A stretch of DNA of 9,759 nt from an uncultured Candidatus Melainabacteria bacterium (GCA_934777245.1 CAKVND010000061.1:1-9759), one strand, 5' to 3'. Shown: positions 1-5,854, counted from the stretch's first letter. The notes: generated by a model not told the origin, from the letters alone. Numbers and translations are program-made.

Positions 1-1079
1 TAGTTAGAAGGAATTATAATATTAAAACTTGTATTTTTCAATATTTGAGATTCAACCCAAACAATACCGTTTAATGACTGAACAAGATTTTTTACGCTAG
101 CTAAAACAATTGCCCTTAATACATTCTTTCTATTTGTAGAATCTAAAATTGTATACGGATCAAACATGCATTCCAAATCATTTTCTGAAAGTAATAACGC
201 ACTTGTAGAAAGCGAAATCATTGTATATTGAGCCGGTGCTAAATTCTTTGAAGAAATAAATTCATCATCCGGATTTGATAATATAATTCCAACTTCGCCC
301 ATGTCAACTGATTTCAAAATAATTTCTAAAATATCTTGCAAAATATTTTTCAAAATTTCTTCATCAGTAGAAATAGTTTTCTTAAATTCATCTTCTGATT
401 TTATAACAATTTTTACATCTTTATCTTTATACAACTGTTCATTAAATCTAACTACAGAATTTACTAAAGCTAAAACGTCTAACATCTTCTTATCCGGTTC
501 TTTCAAAGCCGATTCAGTTTGAGAAAGCTCCAAAAGCTTGCCTACAAAATACATTAATTCAGATGAATTTTTATTAATAATTCTTATGTATTTTTCTTGC
601 TGTTCACTCATTTCACCGCCCAAACCATCTGCCATAGCTTGAGAAAAACCAACAATAGATTGTATTGGTGATTTCAAATCATTAGCAAGTTTCAGTAAGA
701 AATTATTTTTTTCTCTATTAATTTCTTCTGTTTTATCCTCTTGAGCGATTGCAGAATTTTGTACCGCATCACGAAAATCAAGCACATAGCCTTCCGCAAT
801 TTCTTTTACTGTCATGTCAAAATATATTTCTTTACCTGCAAACTTTGTAATAACAGGCTTGTGCATTATAACAGAGCTTGAAATTAAGTTCATCGGATTT
901 TCTATAAAATCACTTATATTAGATGTAAGAAGATGCATTTTTGAAGTTTCAAAAATCTCTGCAGCTGCATCATTCACCCACTGAATTTTACCGTCTTTTC
1001 CGCATAAAACAAGCGCATCAGGTAAAGCTTTTTCAACATCTATTGAATTTGTTCTAAATAATATTTTCTTTATATCCAT
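1..1079 (-). CDS. PAS domain-containing, catalytically degenerate histidine kinase-like protein (pseudo-kinase), C-terminus at window edge
   Basis: Reading from ATG at 1079 to the left edge gives 359 residues, and the two bases left over (TA) suit a stop codon just outside, so the gene is probably almost complete. Residues about 15-105 look like a PAS sensor domain (GKDGKIQWVN, then YVLDFRD). Residues 122-190 match a HisKA dimerisation helix pair (NNFLLKLANDLKSPIQSIVG), and 235-359 follow the outline of a HATPase domain, ending SFNIIIP. No membrane segment is visible, so it is probably cytoplasmic. The catalytic residues are missing: the phospho-accepting His is Asn133, the N-box Asn is Ile, and the G1 (DxGxG) and G2 (GxGLGL) glycines are gone. 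It therefore looks like a binding or scaffold protein derived from a kinase. SD-like AAAGGA lies 11 bases before the ATG. Partner and signal are unknown. Confidence 0.8.
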   Translation of the reverse strand, partial: MDIKKILFRTNSIDVEKALPDALVLCGKDGKIQWVNDAAAEIFETSKMHLLTSNISDFIENPMNLISSSVIMHKPVITKFAGKEIYFDMTVKEIAEGYVLDFRDAVQNSAIAQEDKTEEINREKNNFLLKLANDLKSPIQSIVGFSQAMADGLGGEMSEQQEKYIRIINKNSSELMYFVGKLLELSQTESALKEPDKKMLDVLALVNSVVRFNEQLYKDKDVKIVIKSEDEFKKTISTDEEILKNILQDILEIILKSVDMGEVGIILSNPDDEFISSKNLAPAQYTMISLSTSALLLSENDLECMFDPYTILDSTNRKNVLRAIVLASVKNLVQSLNGIVWVESQILKNTSFNIIIPSN

Positions 1080-1090
1080 AAATTTATATT

Positions 1091-1111
1091 TCCTTTACCC
1101 AAATCTTATCA
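1091..1111 (-). promoter_or_regulatory. Possible extended -10 promoter and SD of the kinase-like gene
   Basis: On the minus strand TGATAAGAT (1111-1103) fits an extended -10 box, and AAAGGA (1096-1091) is a plausible ribosome binding site. No convincing -35 lies 16-18 bases upstream, so this is tentative. Confidence 0.3.
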
Positions 1112-1205
1112 CAAAAGCTAATTTATAAAAATTATTTGTAACCGTTTGGAAACATATTTTAACAGAAATCAGGTAGAAATTATAACTTATATATTTAGCT
1201 AAAAT

Positions 1206-1292
1206 GGATTGCTTCATTTTACAATAAACTTCCCCGCTTATAGGTATCACTACTAATAAGGAAGTGAAGTGTAAAATCGCCTTCGCAATGAC
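1206..1292. repeat. Palindromic intergenic repeat, GGATTGCTTC...CTTCGCAATGAC type
   Basis: The ends GGATTGCTTC and CTTCGCAATGAC resemble the widespread bacterial intergenic repeats with CGTCATTGCGA and GAAGCAATCC ends (recalled, not searched). Inside, 1216-1233 pairs with 1260-1277 as two perfect stems of 8 and 6 bp separated by a 4-base internal loop. The motif GGAAGTGAAGTG followed by an A-rich run recurs at 1754-1770. Confidence 0.55.
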
Positions 1293-1315
1293 AAGGCGTG
1301 AGACTACCGACTAGG

Positions 1316-1353
1316 CGTCATTTTGAGGTGCGATTAGCACCGAGAAATCCAGC
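1316..1353. repeat. Palindromic intergenic repeat, CGTCATTTTGAG...GAGAAATCC type
   Basis: A short element with the ends GCGTCATTTTGAG and CGAGAAATCCAGC and a perfect 5-bp hairpin GGTGC/GCACC at 1327-1341. It belongs to the same general class as the neighbouring 1206-1292 element but in the other orientation. It shows no coding potential. Confidence 0.5.
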
Positions 1354-1383
1354 TTTTTAATAACTATTATCTTTTTATATTTA

Positions 1384-1415
1384 TGAATGTCAACTGCACC
1401 GCGAGCGTTTTTTAG
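1384..1415 (+). repeat. Partial copy of the end sequence of the 1591-1987 inverted element
   Basis: TGCACCGCGAGCGTTTTTTAG at 1395-1415 nearly repeats the left end of the larger element at 1590-1609 in the same orientation, and similarity extends about ten bases upstream. The GCAAGC hairpin part is absent, so this is a solo, truncated copy. Confidence 0.5.
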
Positions 1416-1419
1416 TTAT

Positions 1420-1451
1420 GTAGGATGGGAAAAGCGATAGCGGTTCCCATC
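1420..1451 (+). repeat. 32-base hairpin repeat, copy 1
   Basis: First of three 32-base copies that begin GTAGG. The stem is GATGGGAA/TTCCCATC (8 bp) around a 12-base loop containing AGCG twice. Relative to copy 3 both sides of one stem pair have changed (G-C to A-T), which keeps the hairpin intact. Confidence 0.75.
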
Positions 1452-1537
1452 TTTATTAATCAGTAAGAGAGAATAAAATTCCGCTAGGTGGATAGATATA
1501 ATTTAAATATGGCATTACATACTCACCGAATTGAAAA

Positions 1538-1569
1538 GGTGGAAACCGCTTACGCTTTTTCCACCCTAC
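1538..1569 (-). repeat. 32-base hairpin repeat, copy 2 (inverted)
   Basis: Read on the minus strand it begins GTAGGGTGG. The stem is GGTGGAAA/TTTCCACC with a loop AAGCGTAAGCGG. One stem pair differs from copy 3 on both arms (G-C to A-T), a second compensatory change in the family. Confidence 0.75.
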
Positions 1570-1590
1570 CGATAAAAATGAACGACATTT

Positions 1591-1987
1591 GCACCGCGAG
1601 CGTTTTTAGCGAGCGTTAGAGTGCAAGCTATGCTTGCTAATCATCCATTTTATTGAACGCTCGTAAGAGCGTAGAAAACTATGGCGTGTTTTCTCTTTCT
1701 TTTGGTTCTTTTCTGGGGTAAATACTTTCGGCTTGTAGATATACTTACGGGTTTGGAAGTGAAGTGAAAAATCTTTTCTTCGCAACAAAAGAGAAAGAAA
1801 AGGACATTTTCAAAAAAACTTTTTATTTTAAAATAGTTCTTACTTTTTCTTCTTTAAAAAAGCAAGAAGAAAAAGTAAGCAAAAAGAAGAAACTTTCACA
1901 GTTTCCTACAACCTTACGGTTGTGGTCTGAATGGATGTAGCAAGCAGAGCTTGCACTTTCACGCTCGCTAAAAAACGCTCGCGGCGC
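1591..1987. mobile_element. MITE-like non-coding element with about 48-bp inverted ends
   Basis: The left end (1591-1638) and the reverse complement of the right end (1939-1987) match at all but about five positions plus one T insertion. Weaker similarity continues about 20 bases further out. Each inner end finishes with a small hairpin, GCAAGC-NNN-GCTTGC. The roughly 300-base interior has more palindromes: ACGCTC/GAGCGT at 1657-1672, a near-palindrome 1689-1704 with 1786-1802, a perfect 15-bp stem 1839-1853 with 1865-1879, and ACAACC/GGTTGT at 1908-1923. No convincing gene lies inside. Whether it moves is unknown, and no target-site duplication could be established by eye. Confidence 0.5.
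1839..1879. repeat. Perfect 15-bp inverted repeat (large hairpin)
   Basis: CTTACTTTTTCTTCT at 1839-1853 is the exact reverse complement of 1865-1879, with an 11-base loop. It lies inside the 1591-1987 element and is a strong potential cruciform or RNA hairpin with a purine/pyrimidine bias. Confidence 0.75.
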
Positions 1988-2079
1988 GAATAGCGTCCAG
2001 TTTTAATTGGAACAAAATAGTTAATAATACCCCCACCCGTAGTGTAGCTTTCGACACAGTCTCAAGCACAACTACTACC

Positions 2080-2107
2080 CTCCCCCTTGGAGAGGGAGCT
2101 TTTTTTA
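2080..2107 (+). terminator. Terminator-like hairpin with T-tract on the plus strand
   Basis: CTCCC (2080-2084) pairs with GGGAG (2094-2098), followed by C and a run of T. This has the form of a plus-strand intrinsic terminator, but no plus-strand gene precedes it. The surrounding sequence (2030-2100) looks like another intergenic repeat, so it may have no terminator role. Confidence 0.35.
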
Positions 2108-2150
2108 ACAAAAAAGTAGGGTGGGAAAAGCGTTAGCGATTCCCACCCCA
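2108..2150 (-). terminator. Intrinsic terminator of the M49-like peptidase gene, built from hairpin repeat copy 3
   Basis: Read on the minus strand, 17 bases past the stop codon, a GGGTGGGAA/TTCCCACCC stem is followed by TAC and six T. That is a standard intrinsic terminator. The hairpin is the third copy of the 32-base repeat, so the repeat appears to serve as the terminator here. Confidence 0.65.
2116..2147 (+). repeat. 32-base hairpin repeat, copy 3
   Basis: Starts GTAGGGTGGG. The stem is GGTGGGAA/TTCCCACC with a loop AAGCGTTAGCGA. It is the copy closest to a gene and also forms the terminator of the peptidase gene (separate entry). Confidence 0.75.
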
Positions 2151-2166
2151 TATATAAAAATGAAAT

Positions 2167-4056
2167 TTATTCACTCAATAGCTTATCTGCAAGTGGTGAT
2201 TCAACTTTTCCATTAAGCGTTTTGGAAACTGTTTTAATATTTTCAGCCATTTTTTCCATTTCTGGAGTCCAAACAAAATTATCCATTACGTATTTTTCAC
2301 CTTTTGAGAAATCACCTTTCATCTGAACTTGGATAATTTCTTCCAACATTTTTCTTGCTGTCGGAATCATTTTTTCGATATCAACATCAAGAACTCCTTC
2401 CGGAGAAATTTTTATTGCACCTTCTTTTATAAAGTAATAATTTTGCATAACTGAGCGAACTCTGTGAGCTTGACTCAAAGTTGGTTTTGACATCATCATA
2501 TTATCAGTAGCATAAGTTACAATAATTTGATTTCTTTGTTCTGGCGTATACATGCCGGCTTCAGTCAAAACATCAAGCATAGCCAAAGAAACCATATCAG
2601 CCTTATTTTCTTCAATAATTGATTTATACTTACCTAAGCCTTCTGTACCTGATTTTGGCCCGAGAGAATGTCCGTTTTCATGTCCAACCGTAAACCAATG
2701 GTCTGCTTCATCATTATAGAATTGATGCAATTCCGGATTCAAAGTCGCATTCAAACGCTTTTTCATTTTTTCTTTAGCATCTTCTGATGTTATAAGACGA
2801 ATTTGTCTATGATAAACATTTCTTCTACCGCCATCCAATTCACGAATTGAAAGTTTATCATCATTTGGCAAGTTTTCAGCAAGCGTAATCCCTGCTCTAA
2901 ATTCGCCAACATCACCTGTAACAGCAACCAAATCCGCATCAACCATAGTTTGCTTAGATTCTTTATCAGGCGAAATATTTTGAATATAATCATCCTTGAA
3001 TGGCATATTTTGCGCCATTAGAGGCAAGAATTTTTTAACATTGAGAATTGCATCAGTACCTTTTTTGTTAATAATTCCAACTCTACCTCCAAGAAAATCC
3101 TTTGCAACAGGAACAATACCGTTTTCGTCCAAAAGCGCTTTTAGTTCAGAATTTTCAACAACAGTTTCTGTTAATTCATCCGAATAATTTTCTCTTGTTA
3201 TTGTAAATTCCAAAGGTGTATCTTGTAAAGTTGCCCATTTTTTGTCAGCATAAGCATCAAGCATAGGATCAGCTGTTCTTAGCGCTTTTGCTTGAAGTTG
3301 CAAAAACTCATTAAAATCAGCATTTGTAGAAGTTTCAGATGCCTTTTCGAGTTCAGAAGCCATATAAGCAAAATCATCTTTAAATTTATCTACATAATCT
3401 GTTGCAACAAGTTCATTGCCTACTCTTTCTACTACAGAGCGTTGGTTCAAAATTTTTGCAACTTCGTCAACTTTACCGTTTTTAAGCATAGCAATCAAAA
3501 TTTTATGAAATTCTTCTTTATCTAAATCTTGCGGATAAACACCTTTACCTGCACGCATTGAAACACCTTTAGCAAGTTCAATCATGTTGCTTTCTCTGTC
3601 CAGAGAGCAAACACCTTTTTGAGCATCAAAAAGAATTTTTGTTAGTTTAGCGTCCTCATTACCTTTTTCAATTTCTTTCTCTAAATAATCTTGGAAAGGC
3701 AAATTGTTTGGGTTATCCAATTGCATATTGATTTTATCTAAAACAACTGCTGCCTTAACTAAATGTTTTAGCGCTTCCTTATCGCCATCAGCCAATTCCA
3801 GATACTCAGGCGCATCAACTGCAAGCATTTTTTTAGTAGTTAAATAGTCTTTATGTGTTCTTTTTTCAAGCTCTTCGTGGGAAAGATTAAGTTCGTAATC
3901 TTTCTTTGAAAGCCCAACATTATTAATCATACTCATCTTATCAAGCTCCTTTACTAACTTATTTTCAGGGTAATTTTCATTTTTATTTTGCATAATTGAT
4001 GCATTTGCTCGAAATATGCATTTATTATTAATTTTGTTAATCGGGTTAATTTTCAT
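2167..4056 (-). CDS. M49 (dipeptidyl peptidase III)-like zinc metallopeptidase
   Basis: A 629-residue protein with the zinc site of the M49/DPP III superfamily: H459-E-N-G-H463 followed by SLGP, then E482-E-N-K-A-D487. In M49 proteins the two His and the second Glu of the EExxA(E/D) motif bind zinc and the Glu of HExxH activates water. The 5-residue HExxH form, rather than the HExxxH of animal DPP III, fits the bacterial/plant branch of the family. Substrate is unknown; peptides are the family expectation. The first 20 residues (MKINPINKINNKCIFRANA) are Asn-rich and not a classical signal peptide, and no membrane segment is seen. There is no SD before the ATG, but a -10 box lies only 11 bases upstream, suggesting a leaderless message. 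It stands alone between its own promoter and terminator. Confidence 0.75.
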   Translation of the reverse strand: MKINPINKINNKCIFRANASIMQNKNENYPENKLVKELDKMSMINNVGLSKKDYELNLSHEELEKRTHKDYLTTKKMLAVDAPEYLELADGDKEALKHLVKAAVVLDKINMQLDNPNNLPFQDYLEKEIEKGNEDAKLTKILFDAQKGVCSLDRESNMIELAKGVSMRAGKGVYPQDLDKEEFHKILIAMLKNGKVDEVAKILNQRSVVERVGNELVATDYVDKFKDDFAYMASELEKASETSTNADFNEFLQLQAKALRTADPMLDAYADKKWATLQDTPLEFTITRENYSDELTETVVENSELKALLDENGIVPVAKDFLGGRVGIINKKGTDAILNVKKFLPLMAQNMPFKDDYIQNISPDKESKQTMVDADLVAVTGDVGEFRAGITLAENLPNDDKLSIRELDGGRRNVYHRQIRLITSEDAKEKMKKRLNATLNPELHQFYNDEADHWFTVGHENGHSLGPKSGTEGLGKYKSIIEENKADMVSLAMLDVLTEAGMYTPEQRNQIIVTYATDNMMMSKPTLSQAHRVRSVMQNYYFIKEGAIKISPEGVLDVDIEKMIPTARKMLEEIIQVQMKGDFSKGEKYVMDNFVWTPEMEKMAENIKTVSKTLNGKVESPLADKLLSE

Positions 4057-4067
4057 AATTCAGTTAT

Positions 4068-4096
4068 ATCTTAGCACATTTACCAACTTGCCGCAA
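4068..4096 (-). promoter_or_regulatory. Promoter of the M49-like gene, probably giving a leaderless mRNA
   Basis: Minus-strand TTGCGG (4096-4091), a 17-base spacer and TAAGAT (4073-4068) form a sigma-70-type promoter. Initiation about 7 bases downstream would leave only about 5 bases before the ATG at 4056, which matches the missing SD. Confidence 0.5.
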
Positions 4097-4136
4097 TGTT
4101 TTTATAAAATATAAATAATTCTAATACAAAGATAAT

Positions 4137-4170
4137 AAAACCGCTTTGAGGAATTCCTCAAAGCGGTTTT
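4137..4170 (-). terminator. Intrinsic terminator of flagellin (perfect 34-base palindrome)
   Basis: AAAACCGCTTTGAGG and its exact reverse complement surround AATT, giving a perfect palindrome. It lies 62 bases past the flagellin stop, and the minus-strand stem ends in TTTT. It separates flagellin from the peptidase promoter immediately downstream. Confidence 0.85.
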
Positions 4171-4232
4171 CGACTTTACCCTAACCAACAAACTTACACG
4201 AATAATAAGTTTTATCCATATATCACCTGACC

Positions 4233-5216
4233 TTAAATTAAGTTCAATGCGATACTTGGAGTTTGGTTAGCTGTTGCTAGCAATGTAGCAGATGCTTGTT
4301 GCAAAATTTGTGACTGAATATAACTTGATGATTCTTCAGCTACATCAGTATCTCTAAGTGTAGATAATGAAGATGTCAAGTTTTGTGATTGAACATCAAT
4401 TGCAGAAATAGCTGAATCTACTCTGTTTTGAGCAGCACCAATTGCAGTTGTTCTTCTTGAAATTTCATTAATCGCTTGATCAAGATATTTTAACATTGAA
4501 TTTGCTTGATTATCTTTGCCATCTTGTAATATAAACTTATCATCTTTCTTTTTTAATCCTGAGCAAGCAGCTGCAAAAACTTCTAAACCTTCTTTTTTTG
4601 TTAAATCAGCTGCAGTTTTATTATTTGCTGCTTTTAATGAATCATCTAATCCTGTCATTGCTTTAAACAATCCATTAACGCTCGCATCTTTAAATAAAGA
4701 TACATCTAAGTTAATAACGCTATTATCATCTGAATATAAACCGACTTGAAGATTTATACCATTACCTGTAACTCCGCTACCGTCACCATCTTTTGTATAA
4801 GACATCAGCTTAATACCGTTGAACTCTGCGTTTCCTGAAATACGGTTAATTTCTTGTAACCTTGCAACAACTTCTGATTGAATAGCTTTCAATGATGATG
4901 AACCGTAAGTTCCGTTAGCAGCTTGTTCGGTCAAATCTCTAATACGTTGCAAGTGTTCTGTTAACAAACCATAAGTTTGCTCTGCAGTTGTTAATAAGTC
5001 AGAACCTGTAGCTGCGTTATCAGCCGCAACGTCTAATGAACCAAGCTGTGTATTCCATTGATTTGAAATTGAATAACCTGCAGCGTTGTCTTTTGCGTGG
5101 TTAATCTTGTAGCCTGTAGACATTCTTTCAATAGATTGGTTCAAGCTGTTCGTCGCGTTGTTCAAATTTCTTTGAGCGATAATTGACGAAACGTTTGTGT
5201 TGATTGTGAGTGTCAT
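4233..5216 (-). CDS. Flagellin
   Basis: A 327-residue flagellin, the subunit of the external flagellar filament, exported by the flagellar type III system. Residues 1-140 (MTLTINTNVSSIIAQRNL, then MSTGYKINHAKDNAAGYSIS) and 240-327 (RRTTAIGAAQNRVDSAI through ILQQASATLLATANQ) are the conserved D0/D1 coiled-coil regions. The variable centre (about 140-235) is short, so the subunit lacks large D2/D3 domains, and it carries one unusual Cys218. Residues 90-98 (QRIRDLTEQ) and Glu115 align with the TLR5-contact positions of Salmonella FliC. The start is secure: a strong SD, AAAGGAGAT, lies 7 bases upstream. It is a single gene with its own terminator and a long upstream control region. Other flagellar genes are not in the window. 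Confidence 0.97.
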   Translation of the reverse strand: MTLTINTNVSSIIAQRNLNNATNSLNQSIERMSTGYKINHAKDNAAGYSISNQWNTQLGSLDVAADNAATGSDLLTTAEQTYGLLTEHLQRIRDLTEQAANGTYGSSSLKAIQSEVVARLQEINRISGNAEFNGIKLMSYTKDGDGSGVTGNGINLQVGLYSDDNSVINLDVSLFKDASVNGLFKAMTGLDDSLKAANNKTAADLTKKEGLEVFAAACSGLKKKDDKFILQDGKDNQANSMLKYLDQAINEISRRTTAIGAAQNRVDSAISAIDVQSQNLTSSLSTLRDTDVAEESSSYIQSQILQQASATLLATANQTPSIALNLI

Positions 5217-5223
5217 AGTTGGA

Positions 5224-5231
5224 TCTCCTTT
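5224..5231 (-). promoter_or_regulatory. Strong ribosome binding site of flagellin
   Basis: AAAGGAGA, 7 bases before the ATG at 5216. It also contains an ANGGA motif of the kind bound by CsrA, so it could be the second site of a CsrA pair with 5304-5315. Confidence 0.85.
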
Positions 5232-5235
5232 CTCT

Positions 5236-5253
5236 TCTCTCGATACGTACTTT
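5236..5253 (-). repeat. Direct repeat copy next to the flagellin SD
   Basis: Minus-strand AAAGTACGTATCGAGA recurs with two changes as AAAGTACATATCAAGA at 5418-5433. One copy is just upstream of the SD, the other in the proposed promoter. Confidence 0.5.
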
Positions 5254-5303
5254 ACTGCGCCTTCCTTGCACAGCCTTCTATGTTACTCGTTTTTTATTTT
5301 TAT

Positions 5304-5315
5304 TAATCCCTGTAC
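5304..5315 (-). promoter_or_regulatory. Candidate CsrA binding site in the flagellin leader
   Basis: GUACAGGGAUUA matches 10 of 12 positions of the published CsrA consensus RUACARGGAUGU. It lies 88 bases before the flagellin ATG, and the SD has a second GGA core. CsrA repression of flagellin (hag) translation with FliW control is established in Bacillus. Its use here is inferred, and no csrA or fliW gene is in the window. Confidence 0.4.
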
Positions 5316-5319
5316 TCCT

Positions 5320-5343
5320 AAAAAAAGCACAGTTTCTCCTGTG
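5320..5343 (-). terminator. Attenuator-like intrinsic terminator inside the flagellin leader
   Basis: On the minus strand CACAG-GAGAAA-CTGTG is followed by C and seven T, about 100 bases before the flagellin start. No gene ends just upstream, so it would act as premature termination of the flagellin transcript. The 5-bp stem is modest. Confidence 0.5.
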
Positions 5344-5377
5344 ACTGAATTAAATCAGAATTCAACTCAGCCCGACT

Positions 5378-5400
5378 AAGCCTGTGAAAACTCACGGCTT
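5378..5400 (-). other. Hairpin in the flagellin leader upstream of the attenuator-like terminator
   Basis: AAGCC-GTGA-GTTT-TCAC-(A)-GGCTT is a 9-bp stem with one bulged A. Its 3' arm contains TCACAGG, which also forms the 5' arm of the terminator downstream. A switch between the two is therefore possible on paper. It does not match any riboswitch consensus I know. Confidence 0.5.
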
Positions 5401-5419
5401 TTGGTTTATACTCTCTTTC

Positions 5420-5449
5420 TTGATATGTACTTTGAAGTGAATGAGTCAA
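5420..5449 (-). promoter_or_regulatory. Possible flagellin promoter
   Basis: TTGACT (5449-5444), an 18-base spacer and TATCAA (5425-5420) make a moderate sigma-70-like promoter. Transcription would start near 5413, just upstream of the leader hairpin, giving a leader of about 200 bases. I found no convincing sigma-28 site. TTGCAA-N18-TATATA at 5758-5729 is a weaker alternative. Confidence 0.3.
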
Positions 5450-5472
5450 TAAGTGAATATGTGAATAAGTTC
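5435..5472 (+). repeat. Octamer array, left arm of an inverted repeat upstream of flagellin
   Basis: About five tandem, imperfect 8-base units of the form RGTGAATA. The array is inverted relative to 5538-5583, and the two could form a long hairpin or cruciform. Confidence 0.7.
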
Positions 5473-5537
5473 ATATTAAATTTTCTTTCGTAACTAGGTA
5501 TACTGAACGAATATGTCTTTATAAATAAATCTATAAA

Positions 5538-5583
5538 GAACTTATTCACTTATTCACCTATTCACCTATTCACTTATCGACTT
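5538..5583 (-). repeat. Octamer array, right arm of the inverted repeat upstream of flagellin
   Basis: Read on the minus strand the units are AGTCGATA, AGTGAATA, GGTGAATA, GGTGAATA, AGTGAATA, then AGTTC. The arm has four clean units where the left arm has two, so unit number has already differed between arms. About 65 AT-rich bases lie between the arms. Confidence 0.75.
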
Positions 5584-5854
5584 TTCCGTATACACCATCA
5601 AACAGCAAGCGTTACCCTTTGACCAATTAAACGATTCTCCACATATTTTTCATAAGCTTGCCCGCATCCTTTGCTTGCACCACTTACTCAAAACATACAT
5701 TCCATGTATTTACGCTTTAGATTTGTGATATATACTTCTTACAATAACATTATTGCAACACTATATAACAAAAGTAAACTGTTTCTTCTCATTTTTTTAC
5801 AAATCTTTATAGAAATTAAAATTTCTTAATATAAGTTTTAAGAATTAATATAAT
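5584..5854. other. Non-coding spacer between the octamer arrays and the S1 terminator
   Basis: No convincing gene. The part nearest flagellin (5590-5690) is richer in G and C than the rest, carries GCAAGC twice and GCTTGC once on the minus strand, and could be a structured RNA or a gene remnant. The remainder is AT-rich with only weak promoter-like hexamers. Confidence 0.4.

Noticed and set aside
301..522. 73-residue plus-strand frame
   Set aside because: It is antisense to the kinase-like gene, whose minus-strand frame matches PAS and HisKA domains.
1606..1788. 60-residue open frame on the minus strand
   Set aside because: It lies within the palindromic 1591-1987 element, has no SD, and its Lys/Arg/Ser-rich product follows from the repeat composition.
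5197..5379. 60-residue plus-strand frame in the flagellin leader
   Set aside because: No SD, low-complexity product, and it overlaps the leader hairpins and the flagellin SD.
5340..5430. c-di-GMP riboswitch upstream of flagellin
   Set aside because: The conserved GEMM core sequences (GCACAGGGCAAACC and GGGACGCAAAGCC) are absent, so only an unclassified structured leader is claimed.
5435..5583. CRISPR array
   Set aside because: The repeats are 8 bases, contiguous, without spacers, and in opposite orientations on the two sides.
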